A stretch of 64,000 nt of DNA from Symbiodinium natans (Eukaryota > Sar > Dinophyceae > Suessiales > Symbiodiniaceae), in NCBI GenBank assembly GCA_905221605.1, contig CAJNDS010002626.1:274315-338314 (forward strand), read 5' to 3'. Under the pieces are notes generated by a model that searched no databases, was not told the DNA's origin, and was given only the letters and a program-made list of their open reading frames with translations. The position numbers and the translations under genes are program-made. This document shows positions 1-9,200 of the stretch, piece by piece. Position 1 is the first letter of the stretch. Every line of letters starts with the position of its first letter.

Positions 1-3000
1 CAAGATCATGAAGCGAATGGGGTGGCCGAACGAGCTGTAAGGAAGCTGAGAGAAGCACTCCAAACTTTGCGGTCCGACTTGAATCATGAGCATCTCGATG
101 TTTGTTTTAACGGTGTCGGCTTGGCGTTGGTCTTGTTGTACATATGTGGGAGCCTGAATAGGTTCTCGAAGGCCCATGGTAGTGACCTTGCGCCTTGTGA
201 TGTCGTGTTGGGACGTCAAAGCCAGAAGGGACCGTTCACCTTGTTCGGAGCGACAGTGTTGGCCGAGCTACCGCAGTCAGTAAGGGAACTGTCCCCGAAT
301 GTTTCGCGCTTTGTAGAGGCGGCTTTTCTTCATCCAGTGTTGAGCTCTCAAGCTGTGAAGGTTGTGGCGCTTGTGCGTGTGGATGGACGTATGGAGCTGA
401 AAACCTTCACTGCACAGTCTGTAAAGTTGTGCGTACCCTTGTCTTGGAAGCTTGAGTTGTTGGATGGGATCTTGGCTCCTCTTGGGAGTGGGCCTAGAGA
501 GGCTCCACCTGTGGAACCTAGAGTGACGCTGGAACCGCCCGTGTCTTTGGAACCACCTGCTTCAGGTCCACCGGCTGCATGGATCAGAGAACATGGTCCT
601 ACTGTGGGTTGCAAGGCTTGTGACAATTTGCAGGCAGGTCGTCGTGCGAATCGCACTCACAATGCGGTATGTTCGAGACGGTATGCAAGCTGGTTGCGCG
701 ATACTTTATCGCCTGAAGGAGCTGGTTTACAAGTGAGCGACAGGGATCGGGTACAGGATCAGGGAGTGCCTGTCAGTGTGCATGAGCGCATACAGCCGGC
801 AGAGGTTGCGCATGGGAATACTGAGCGTTCAGGACTGACATCTTCGGAAAGAGTGCATCCTGAAGCCACGTCCTCGAAAAGGAAAATTGAGAGTGCTAAT
901 GAGCCGAGCGGTGCACCAGGCAGTTCGGCAGATGGTGCCAAGCCTGTGGTATCTCCAGAAGGTGCTTTCGAACCCATGGATGTGGAACCTGAGGCACCCA
1001 GTGTGTCCCGAAAGTCGCTCCTAAAGAGGCCGTTGCCTGCATCATCGCATGTCACCGGCGATACCGAACCTTCATCATCAGCTATGCAAGGAGTGAAGAG
1101 AGCACCTGAGGTGGAACTTGTAGATCTGGAGAGAGAAATTGAGCAGTCAGGACATGTGGTGCCTCGTCGGTTGGAGAATCTGTTTTGGTCCTCAGATGCG
1201 AGTGTGAGTGTGTGCATTGAAGACTCAGTGACGAGCCCGGATCTCTTTGATGCCACGCTGAACAGCATTAAGTTTGCTGAGTACTCTAGCTCAAAAGGGG
1301 GATCTGAATGCCATCCACTTGCACTTGGTGGTTCGAAGGTCTTGATCTGGAAACCTCAATCTGGAGTGGATGACTCTACGTTGGAGGAACTGCCAGGGGC
1401 TCTGGTATTCCAAGGGATGTGCGAGGAGATCGGTAATCTTGAAAAATGCCAAACAGGCAAAGTCATCAGTCAGAAGGATGTTGATGACTTAAAGAACAAA
1501 CACCCCACACTGAGACTTATCCCTGCGCGTTGGGTCTGTGCCCGGAAATCACCAAGCAAAGTCAGGAGTCGCATAGTGGCCAAGGATATCGCACATGGAT
1601 CAGCACGGAAACAAGGGTACAGTTCTCCAACCCCAAGTCATGATGCGTTCATGTTGCTGATTGCACTGATGGCAGTGAACGACTTGCGAGGTTGCGCCGC
1701 GGATATTGGCCACGCGTTCATGCATTCTCCGCTGACATCCAAGGTTCCGATCATCTTGAAATTGCCTCTTTCCGTGAGTTTGTTGAATGGAGAACCAGCC
1801 TATCTTTGGTTGTATGCGGCATTGAACGGCCTGCGTGATGCATCGCAAGCGTGGCTTAGTTTGCTGTCAAGTCTTATCAAACCTCTCGGACTGAGCAGTG
1901 ACGATCGGGAACCATGTCTGTTCACTGGTTGGGTGATAACCAAGACTGTGGAAGGTCGGGCCATTGTCTTGTGTTATGTGGACGACATTCTGATTGCGTC
2001 TGAAAGTGAGGCCATTGAACAAGCAATCATTGCGGCTCTTGCGAAACGTGTGACTGTGAAGGTCACAGGAAGGATCTTGAAAAGCACTTTTGGAGGAGGC
2101 TCGGTGAACTTCATAGGTCGTACGATTCGACGATGGCCTGGACAAAAGGTTCTAGAAGTGTATGTCCGAGAGACCTATTTAGAACCGTGTTGGCAGGCAT
2201 ACCAGATCAGAAAGGGGACGAGCGCGTTCCCCAATGTGGCCCACTTGCTTGAGCAGTCAGTCTCTAGCAAACCGTTGTCGCCAGAGGCTTATGCCAAGTT
2301 CCGACGAGCCCTCGGAAAGGTGTTGTGGCTTGCCCAGACACGCCAAGATATCAAGATGTCTGTAGGCCTCATCAGTACTCAACAATCGGCGCCGACACAA
2401 GCTACCGAAGCAGGTCTACGGGCACTGCTACGGTTTTTGTATGAGGACAGAAACCTGGTGTTGCAAGTCCCTTCGGCTGAGTTGGATGAGGCATTCCTTG
2501 GAAGCCCTCAGGAGCACTGGGGATCACGTCTTCATGTGTTTGCTGATGCGTCGCATGCGCCTTACCGTTGTTTGGGTCGAAAGGGGGTTTCCGGGGGAGC
2601 ATTGTGCTACTCAGGCTGCTTGATCAGGACTGTGGCAAAAGTCCAAGGGGTAGTTTCGATGTCGTCGTGTGAGGCAGAACTTCATGCCCTTCAGTTCATG
2701 TGTCAAGAGAGCGTGGGACTTGTCATGTTAATTGAGCGAGTGTTGATGAGCGTAGAGAGAGAGTACGTGAGAGTCCAGACAGAAACGCATGTTATGAAGG
2801 ATGCCCATGATGCTGGTGAAAATGTTCATGATGAAGAAGAGGACAGTTGGAACATTGCTACTGAGCTTATGACGGACAGCCAATCTGCAATCGACTTGCT
2901 CAGTGGCCAGGACTTGCCACGAAGAAGCAGGCACGTGGAGATTAGATTGGCATGGATGCGAGCTAAGATGGCCACGGGAAGGCTGTCACTTCACTGGTTG

Positions 3001-3789
3001 GCTGGATCGGAGAATCCGGCGGACCTGTTCACAAAGAGCGTAAACACGGCCTTGTTGTTGTTGCATCGCAGACGACTTGGGTTTGTCAATGTGGATCACC
3101 ATCTTTCGGAGAGCTTGTTTGAGCTTGCAATCTCGCATGACAGGGATCGAAAAGAACATGAAGGTCGTTTTGCCTTGCTGGAAGTGTGTTGCTCAGAGAA
3201 CTCTGCTCTTTCGCGTGAATGCTCACGGCAGTCGGTGCCCTATGCAGGTATTGTGAAGAACATGCAGTCTAGGCAAGTTTTCATGCGGGCATGTGATGTC
3301 GTGAGTGCGTGGCATGAGCGAGGGTTTTGGACACACGTTCACATGTCGACGCCTTGCTCTTCAGGCTCGCCACTGAAGGGATTCACTCATGATCGTGAGC
3401 CGTCGCAGCACGATCTGGAGTGGCCTAGCATCATGCAGGTTGCGGGTAAATATCTAGCTCTGGGGAATGGAGCATCCTTTGAGTTGCCACGTTACAATCG
3501 CCTGTGGAGTCGCTTCGCCACTCAGCTTGTTCTGAAGAATGCTCGCCTTTTTCACTGGAGCTACGTGCACTTGTGTCAAACCGGAATGAAAGGAAAACAG
3601 GATTTGCCCGTGAAGAAGCAGTTGCAGTTCATGTCTACTGAGCCTGCGTTTGCACAGAAGCTTCACAAGTTGTTTGGTACATGCACATGCGCAGAGCACG
3701 AAACCTTTTTGGACACTCCTTGGCACGAGACGGGAAACTACAATCAGAAGCTAGCAAGGGGTATCCTAGATGCAGCGCGAGCTGTCTGA
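1..3789 (+). CDS. pol: copia-1 pol polyprotein (integrase C-half, RT, RNase H, methyltransferase-like tail), 5' truncated by window
   Basis: The frame is open from base 1, so the start lies outside the window. It begins in the integrase core with HEANGVAERAV, the copia integrase glutamate motif. After a low-complexity linker comes a Ty1/copia reverse transcriptase (about 1500-2360) with RIVAKDIA, AALNGLRDA and the catalytic YVDD at 1975-1986. RNase H follows at about 2530-3080 (FADASHA, SSCEAELHAL, TDSQSAIDLL, NPADLFTKS). The last ~200 residues (about 3170-3780) extend beyond ordinary copia pol and resemble a C5 DNA methyltransferase: motif-I-like LLEVCCSENSALS, a PC motif in MSTPCSSGSP, an ELP..LW segment and a C..G segment (HLCQTG). 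The frame is intact over 1,262 codons, suggesting a young copy. Retroelement assignment is secure; catalytic activity of the tail is inference. Confidence 0.93.
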   Translation, partial: QDHEANGVAERAVRKLREALQTLRSDLNHEHLDVCFNGVGLALVLLYICGSLNRFSKAHGSDLAPCDVVLGRQSQKGPFTLFGATVLAELPQSVRELSPNVSRFVEAAFLHPVLSSQAVKVVALVRVDGRMELKTFTAQSVKLCVPLSWKLELLDGILAPLGSGPREAPPVEPRVTLEPPVSLEPPASGPPAAWIREHGPTVGCKACDNLQAGRRANRTHNAVCSRRYASWLRDTLSPEGAGLQVSDRDRVQDQGVPVSVHERIQPAEVAHGNTERSGLTSSERVHPEATSSKRKIESANEPSGAPGSSADGAKPVVSPEGAFEPMDVEPEAPSVSRKSLLKRPLPASSHVTGDTEPSSSAMQGVKRAPEVELVDLEREIEQSGHVVPRRLENLFWSSDASVSVCIEDSVTSPDLFDATLNSIKFAEYSSSKGGSECHPLALGGSKVLIWKPQSGVDDSTLEELPGALVFQGMCEEIGNLEKCQTGKVISQKDVDDLKNKHPTLRLIPARWVCARKSPSKVRSRIVAKDIAHGSARKQGYSSPTPSHDAFMLLIALMAVNDLRGCAADIGHAFMHSPLTSKVPIILKLPLSVSLLNGEPAYLWLYAALNGLRDASQAWLSLLSSLIKPLGLSSDDREPCLFTGWVITKTVEGRAIVLCYVDDILIASESEAIEQAIIAALAKRVTVKVTGRILKSTFGGGSVNFIGRTIRRWPGQKVLEVYVRETYLEPCWQAYQIRKGTSAFPNVAHLLEQSVSSKPLSPEAYAKFRRALGKVLWLAQTRQDIKMSVGLISTQQSAPTQATEAGLRALLRFLYEDRNLVLQVPSAELDEAFLGSPQEHWGSRLHVFADASHAPYRCLGRKGVSGGALCYSGCLIRTVAKVQGVVSMSSCEAELHALQFMCQESVGLVMLIERVLMSVEREYVRVQTETHVMKDAHDAGENVHDEEEDSWNIATELMTDSQSAIDLLSGQDLPRRSRHVEIRLAWMRAKMATGRLSLHWLAGSENPADLFTKSVNTALLLLHRRRLGFVNVDHHLSESLFELAISHDRDRKEHEGRFALLEVCCSENSALSRECSRQSVPYAGIVKNMQSRQVFMRACDVVSAWHERGFWTHVHMSTPCSSGSPLKGFTHDREPSQHDLEWPSIMQVAGKYLALGNGASFELPRYNRLWSRFATQLVLKNARLFHWSYVHLCQTGMKGKQDLPVKKQLQFMSTEPAFAQKLHKLFGTCTCAEHETFLDTPWHETGNYNQKLARGILDAARAV

Positions 3790-3933
3790 GATCTTTTGAG
3801 CGAGAGTCATGTTTCATCTGATGCCCTACATGACTAAGTCATGTGCTGGAATTGTCTCGTCTTTGTCCATTTGAGCGTGATTGGCACTTCACTCTTTCGT
3901 TTTCTTTCTTGCAGTTAGGGAAATCTGACAGCC

Positions 3934-4317
3934 ATGGATGAGTTCTTGGTGATCATCCTATGTTTTCTTTTGCTGGGTTTCTTGATGGGCACAGCGGCTA
4001 TGATGGTTTACAGCTCTATGCAGATGAGAGCGATGCAAGGTCAGATGATCGATCTGCAGCAGCGAATGATAGATCGAATGAATGCGAGTGAGGATAGATT
4101 CGCGACATCACTGGCAGGAGCAGAGAGATCCCTTCATTCTGAGATGCCTTTGCGTGACAGAAGATCTGCAGCCCGCCAAAGGGGTGAGGAACCAAGTGGA
4201 TCAGAACACCACTCTGATGAACAGGGATTGGGAGCCTCTGCTGGTGATCATGCTTCTATAAGGATCGACACTTGCAGCCAATCTATTTGGATCATACAGA
4301 GGAGTATTTCCATGTGA
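3934..4317 (+). CDS. small membrane-anchored ORF downstream of copia-1 pol
   Basis: A 127-residue ORF begins 145 bases after the pol stop. Residues about 4-28 (FLVIILCFLLLGFLMG) form one hydrophobic helix, followed by a Met/Gln/Arg-rich segment likely to form a coiled coil (MQGQMIDLQQRMIDRM). The C-terminus becomes basic and low in complexity and overlaps the next ORF in another frame, so the two may be one gene broken by a frameshift near 4200-4290. Its place after pol is the env-like position of some copia elements, but nothing shows an envelope function. A frame-broken ORF with the same layout lies at 63040-63878. I do not recognise a family. Confidence 0.5.
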   Translation: MDEFLVIILCFLLLGFLMGTAAMMVYSSMQMRAMQGQMIDLQQRMIDRMNASEDRFATSLAGAERSLHSEMPLRDRRSAARQRGEEPSGSEHHSDEQGLGASAGDHASIRIDTCSQSIWIIQRSISM

Positions 4318-4559
4318 GTGAGCAATGCTGCAAATCCAATTGTGTGCATGAAGACATGTGTCGGTCGCTGGTGGCCTGTGGTATCTGTCGTCCCTCGCGT
4401 TCCAGAGGTGAGGAAATTGGTATATCAAAGTATGGAGATAAATATCATCTCCTGACCTGCAAACACGTATCCCAAAAGAACACAATCATCAGGCTGCTCG
4501 TTCCATGCAGTGAATGTGTGGAGGCCAAGCCGAAGGATGAGCCGCGCCGCCTTTCTTGA
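4272..4559 (+). CDS. Cys/His-rich putative zinc-binding ORF after copia-1 pol
   Basis: This 95-residue ORF overlaps the preceding membrane ORF in a different frame. It is rich in cysteine and histidine: CCKSNCVHEDMC, CGIC, then KYHLLTCKHV followed by PCSEC. The YHL..CK...PC..C layout would suit a small zinc-binding module and resembles the end of the DIRS-1 recombinase (LHLSKRC...CKLC) and the 63342-63878 ORF (FHFLGECDGL...ECQLW). It probably formed the C-terminal half of the 3934 protein before a frameshift. Function unknown. Confidence 0.45.
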   Translation: MQPIYLDHTEEYFHVSEQCCKSNCVHEDMCRSLVACGICRPSRSRGEEIGISKYGDKYHLLTCKHVSQKNTIIRLLVPCSECVEAKPKDEPRRLS

Positions 4560-4656
4560 AGTACAGCAGCAGCAATGTACGACTGGTCTGGTACAGTACT
4601 GGTATCAATGTATGCTGGTGTGGACGATGAGTATGTTGCAAGATCGAAGTCACCCC

Positions 4657-4665
4657 GAAAGGGGG
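4657..4665 (+). other. putative polypurine tract of copia-1
   Basis: The run GAAAGGGGG lies just before a possible LTR start (TATGAAAATC). It mirrors copia-2, where AAGCGGGGG precedes TGTGAAAG. Polypurine tracts prime plus-strand DNA synthesis at the 3' LTR edge. The assignment rests on position and on the parallel with copia-2. Confidence 0.5.
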
Positions 4666-5042
4666 TATGAAAATCTGTGCATTGGAGCGGAGTTACAGTA
4701 TGATGGCAACAGAGCGGGATGACTTCTGCTTTACTTGCATTTCTTTCTTGGCTTCATTGCATATTTGGGACATGGACACTTTTTCTTTACTGCAGAGATG
4801 TGCTTGGTGGGTTTACCACTACACAGAGCAGTTTTTCTGGAGAGTGAGGGCGCTGAGATGCTTGGGAGATGTTTTCACCTGTAATTTGAGTCGTTTTGTG
4901 AAGAGGACATGCGTAGAAGCGTTGCAGCTCTCATAGCGAGAGGTGTTTTTGACGCCAGTTTCGTTTTGCTTTTGGCTCAAGGCTCAAGAGCGTGTGCAAA
5001 GAACAAAGAAGCTCGAGGCAAGAAGCTGTGAAGCTTTAGGCA
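4666..5042 (+). repeat. putative 3' LTR of copia-1 (end uncertain)
   Basis: The stretch starts directly after the polypurine tract and contains TTTTGGCTCAAG at 4970-4981, 304 bases from the proposed start. The copia-2 LTR has a similar motif 347 bases from its start. The matching 5' LTR is outside the window, so neither boundary nor target duplication can be checked. The right edge is placed at a CA dinucleotide and is a guess. No convincing gene lies here. Confidence 0.35.
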
Positions 5043-5773
5043 CCTCGGTTGTGTGGCTTTGCGTGAAGCAAAAGTGACAGTCAAGCTCAGTCCTGCGTCC
5101 AGGTTCATAGTTGTGAGTTTTTACACCAAGACCACCGAAAAAGACACAGAACAAAGGACCGATCCAGCGACTCTAGAGACTCAGGGACTTCAAAAAAAAA
5201 TTTTGAATCAAAAGAGAGTCTCAAAGACCACTTTGATAATCTGACTTTTAAACCAAGGGGCGTCTCAACACCAAAGGGTGTCTTGCCCATTTTAAGTCCA
5301 GATCGAGCCCGAAGGTGTCTCAACACTGCTTGGGCAAAAAACAAAAAAAACCCAAAAACGGGTGTCTGAAAACCACTTTGACAGACTTTGAACCATGGAG
5401 TGTGTCGGATTTGCAGAGAGATCCCAAGAAATTTCTGCAGAGATGATTTTTTAGCTTGCCAGAAAGTTGCAATAGTTGGTCTGAAAAAAGGAACCTTGAA
5501 TTATAAAAAAGTGAGTCGAAAAAAAAAACAGCACAAGCAAAACCTGACAATGAACAAAAGTGAGATGATCGAAATGTCAAACCATCAAAAAACAAGCTCT
5601 GACAACAAAACACATGTCAGATGTTCTCCGGTGTTTCGCTCGCTTCGCTCGCACTTATTCACATTGTGGAAAGACACTTTGCCTTTCAAAACGGTTCGGT
5701 TTGGGCGTCGCGCGCAACATGGACGTCTCAGCAGTACAGTTGAACTCGTCTCGTCCTGCAGTTGATTTCTGTC
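5043..5773. other. non-coding flank between copia-1 and copia-2
   Basis: A-rich DNA with several poly-A runs (5191-5200, 5339-5350, 5519-5528) and a loosely repeated gtctcaa/gggtgtct phrase. Reading frames are short and without motifs. It is the DNA into which copia-2 inserted. I see no gene in it. Confidence 0.5.
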
Positions 5774-5778
5774 CAAAC

Positions 5779-6181
5779 TGTGAAAGTTCCGATTCCTGTC
5801 TAAGGACATGTTAACTTTGTTGTCCTGCATGCTGGCTCAGAGTTGTGTGTGTAGTTGTAGGAACTCCGTAGTTGTGCCTTGGAGGCTCGACGGGAGTGCT
5901 GCTTTGAGTGGGAAAGCCTTTTGAAGTGCTTGAGTTGTAGGGATGTGGGTCTTGTAGCTGTAGAAGTGACTGTGCACGTTTTTGCTTGCTTTAGGTGTAG
6001 TTGGGTAGGTCCCGAGAACTCCCACTGACGTTTGAGTTTGTTTTGTGGCTGTGGAGAACACGTGGCAGAGCAGAGTTTTCACCTGTGTGTAAAGAGTTTC
6101 ACTGACGAAGCCTCCGGCTTATGACTTTGGCTCAAGTCGTGAGAAAAAGAGGGTTCAGCGCGCTGCTGCTGTGTTTTCACA
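5779..6181 (+). repeat. copia-2 5' LTR
   Basis: A 403-bp repeat beginning TGTGAAAGTTCC and ending TTTTCACA. It matches 23487-23503 joined to 49185-49566, with a 6-base GATTCC difference near the start, a 2-base GT indel and a handful of substitutions. It contains TTTGGCTCAAG at 6126-6136, an 11-base match to the 3' end of the dinoflagellate spliced leader. Confidence 0.9.
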
Positions 6182-6193
6182 TGGTAGCGGAGC
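6182..6193 (+). promoter_or_regulatory. copia-2 primer-binding site
   Basis: TGGTAGCGGAGC follows the LTR's terminal CA with no spacer. It is the typical copia primer site, complementary to the 3' end of initiator methionine tRNA (TGGTA...GAGC class). It primes minus-strand synthesis. Confidence 0.85.
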
Positions 6194-6271
6194 GTGTGTA
6201 GCACGCTCGTAGAAACTAGAAGCCATGGCTGACCCCGGGCTGTCAACCCCTGTGCCTGAAGACGAAGAGCT

Positions 6272-9200
6272 TTGTTTGGCCCCGGTGGTGCCCAGGACGG
6301 GCAACAACCGCCAACACAACCCACTGGAGCTTCTGCTTCAGCGGGAGGACCCGCCACGGTCGTCGGACTTGACCCTCAACTCCAGCAGATGATGGTCCAG
6401 ATGATGCAGAGTCAGCAAATGATGATGCAGAATCAGCAACAGACACTTCAAGTTCTGGTGGCAAAGATGGAGGCCGACGAGAGAAGGAGACGTGAGCAGG
6501 AAGCATTGTCGGCAGCTGTGAGCAACCCATTTGGGGGTGCTTCAAGTGCAGCAGCTGCTGGAAGTCCTACGGCAAAGGCTTCTTCTCCTCCACCGGCGCC
6601 ATCACAGAACCTGCATGTTGGAAGTAACCGTGCAGAGAAGTATCTGCCAGCATTGCCGCTCATCGATAATGTGTCGATGGGAAAAGGGCGTGTGAGAGAG
6701 CTGGAGGAGTACCATCGGTGGTGCGAGGTGCTTGCTTCCTGGCTGGCGTTGATAGACGACAACTATGTCAATGAGTTGCGCCAGGCAATGACGCATGACC
6801 GTGAGATCAAGCAGTCTGACATGGCAGTTCCGGTAGCATCGCGTTCGGCAAGGTTGTTTTACTACCTGCAACAAAGTCTGCAGAAGTTCGAACGTGGGAT
6901 GGAACTGGTGAGAAGCACGTCGATGCGTCAAGGACAAGCTGCTTGTGGTTATGAGGTGATGCGTCAAATGCACCAGACCTTCAGCATTGTCTCTCGCATG
7001 GAGGCCATTGCTGTGAGAGATGAAGCCCTTCGCTTAACTTCGAAGGCGAGTTCGTACAAGCGACCGCTTGACTGCGTCCGCTTCCTTGAGGACGAGCTTG
7101 GGAAGGTAGACCAGAAGCTGCATCGGTTCCCTGAACTGAGGCTTGGAGCATCTGATCGTTCAACCCTTCTTCTTCAATCTGTCAGCCCAGAGTGTAGGCA
7201 TTACGTTGTCCTGCATGGGAAGTCTGGGAGCTGGGAGGAACTGGTTGAAAGCATTCGGTTCTACGAGGAGCAGACCCGATTGTGTGATGCTGGTTCGCTG
7301 AATGCAGTTGGGGAGCGCGGCCTCTGCTGGAACTGTGGCAAATCAGGCCATATGAGTTGGCAGTGCCCCGACAAGAGCTCTGGCAAAGGGAAGAAGAGGG
7401 ATGAACCGAAAGGTGGAAAGCCTTCTGGTTCCAAGAATCGAGAGAAGAGCCCTAAAGGGAAGGGCAAAGGCAAAGGGAAGACAGACAAAGGAAAGGGTGG
7501 AAAGCCCAAGGGGAAGCCAAAGAACAAAGGAAAGCCCAAGGGCCGAGCTGTGGAAGACGAGCAGTCTGATCAGGTGATGGCAATGCGGTCTCATCATCTG
7601 AGTGGCTTGGGTCCGGGGACAAGAACTAATGAGCCCAATGAAGCTGAGCCCCCTCGTCTCACCATGACGAACGGAGAGATCGAGAGACTGAACCAGTCAT
7701 CCTCTAGGAATAGCTCTTTCGCATGGCTCATTGATAGTGGAGCCACCTGCCACGTGTTGTCAGAGAGTGCGTTGGGTTTTTACGAAGTCGTCAAGGAGCA
7801 TTCGGGACCTCTTCCTGTGCTCATGAGTGCTAGCGATACGCCCATGGAATGTGTCAAGTTGGTTGACCTTCGGGTGAAGTTTGGGAAGTTGGGGCCCGTA
7901 GTGCTTCAACAGGTCTTGGTTTGCAAGATTGGTTTCAACGTAGTCAGTTCTTGGCAAGCGTCCCTTTCGGGATGGAATACTTGGCTCACCTCAGAGCCTG
8001 GAGCAAGCTGCTTGGTGAAGCAGACGGAACGAGGTTCCTCGATGTGGGTGCCTTTGGTTCGTGAAGCCAGGAGCTGGTGGGCGTTGGCTAAGGAGATTGG
8101 CCCTACCAAGGCAAAGCCGAAAGGAAGAAGAAGCAAAGGGGACTCACCCAAGCCGGGGTGGAGCCCGAACGACGACGCGATGGAAGTGGATAAGGTGCAG
8201 AAGAAGGCACCGCCCAACGTAGGAAGAGCATTGGAGGTGACACCTTTTAAGTTTTTGCTGCGAGCATTTTCAGTGAAGCAACATGTGGGGGAACACGATC
8301 TGCATGAGCATGTTTTACAGGAGCGTTTGAGTGGATGTGAGCATGCTGCAGTTGCGAAAGTAGGAGTAGACCTAGAAACCCCGCCCTCTGCCTGTTGTGC
8401 TGAAGCTTTATGTTCCGCCGCAGCTGTTTTGCTTAAGTCTGCAAGCAACACGTCTTTGGAGAAGCAAACCAGTAGGGACACACGCTGTGGAGAGCAGGGT
8501 TTTGAGTGCGTAGGGGTCGGGCCTGTGCCGCTCCAGCCTCAGAGTGTTTGCATTAGGAGTAGGAGTGCCTTGCGTGTAGGACGTAGGAGTGACTTGCACC
8601 CCAGCGCTTGTGTGCCTGAGTGTTTGTTGGGACAGAGTGAAGAGAGGAAGTGTGCCTTTCGGAGCTTGCGTTGGCCAGGAGTGTTTCTGAAAGCATTGCT
8701 GGTGTTGTGTGCTCTAGGAGTGTTTTGCTCAAAGCCTGGAGCCTGTGTAAGGGACCTTGGAAAGGATGGAGCTTCCGGAAGCCTCGCCTCCGCTCTGTCT
8801 TGTGAACTCCCAAAGTGGGAGTGTGGCCCAGGTGGAAGCCTTTTCGACGAGCATGATTGCTCGTCTTGCGCACCGTTTCGAGGAGGAAGGTCAGCTGTCT
8901 CTTTCGAGGCAGCTTCTCCAAAACATCGACCTTTTTACCTCGACCCCTGGCTCGGTCGAACGGCTGTTGGGGATTCCAGCCTGCCTTGGGGAGTTGGAGA
9001 CACAGGAGTTGGTGGTCAATACAAGCGGCGTTCCGGTGAAGCAACCTATGCTCATTGCCGAGCTGCGCGCCATTGCTGCTCCGACGGTGGACCAGTCGGT
9101 TTTGACGGACACCCTCGTCGAGGAGCACGACCGTCGTGCAGAGTATGCAAGGTATGGCTATGTTTTGACCACCATGGGGGTGGTAGTCGCCGATGTGAAT

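Noticed and set aside
5810..6181. LTR starting at TGTTAACTTTG
   Set aside because: The CAAAC duplication and polypurine tract place the LTR start at TGTGAAAG (5779 and 23487).
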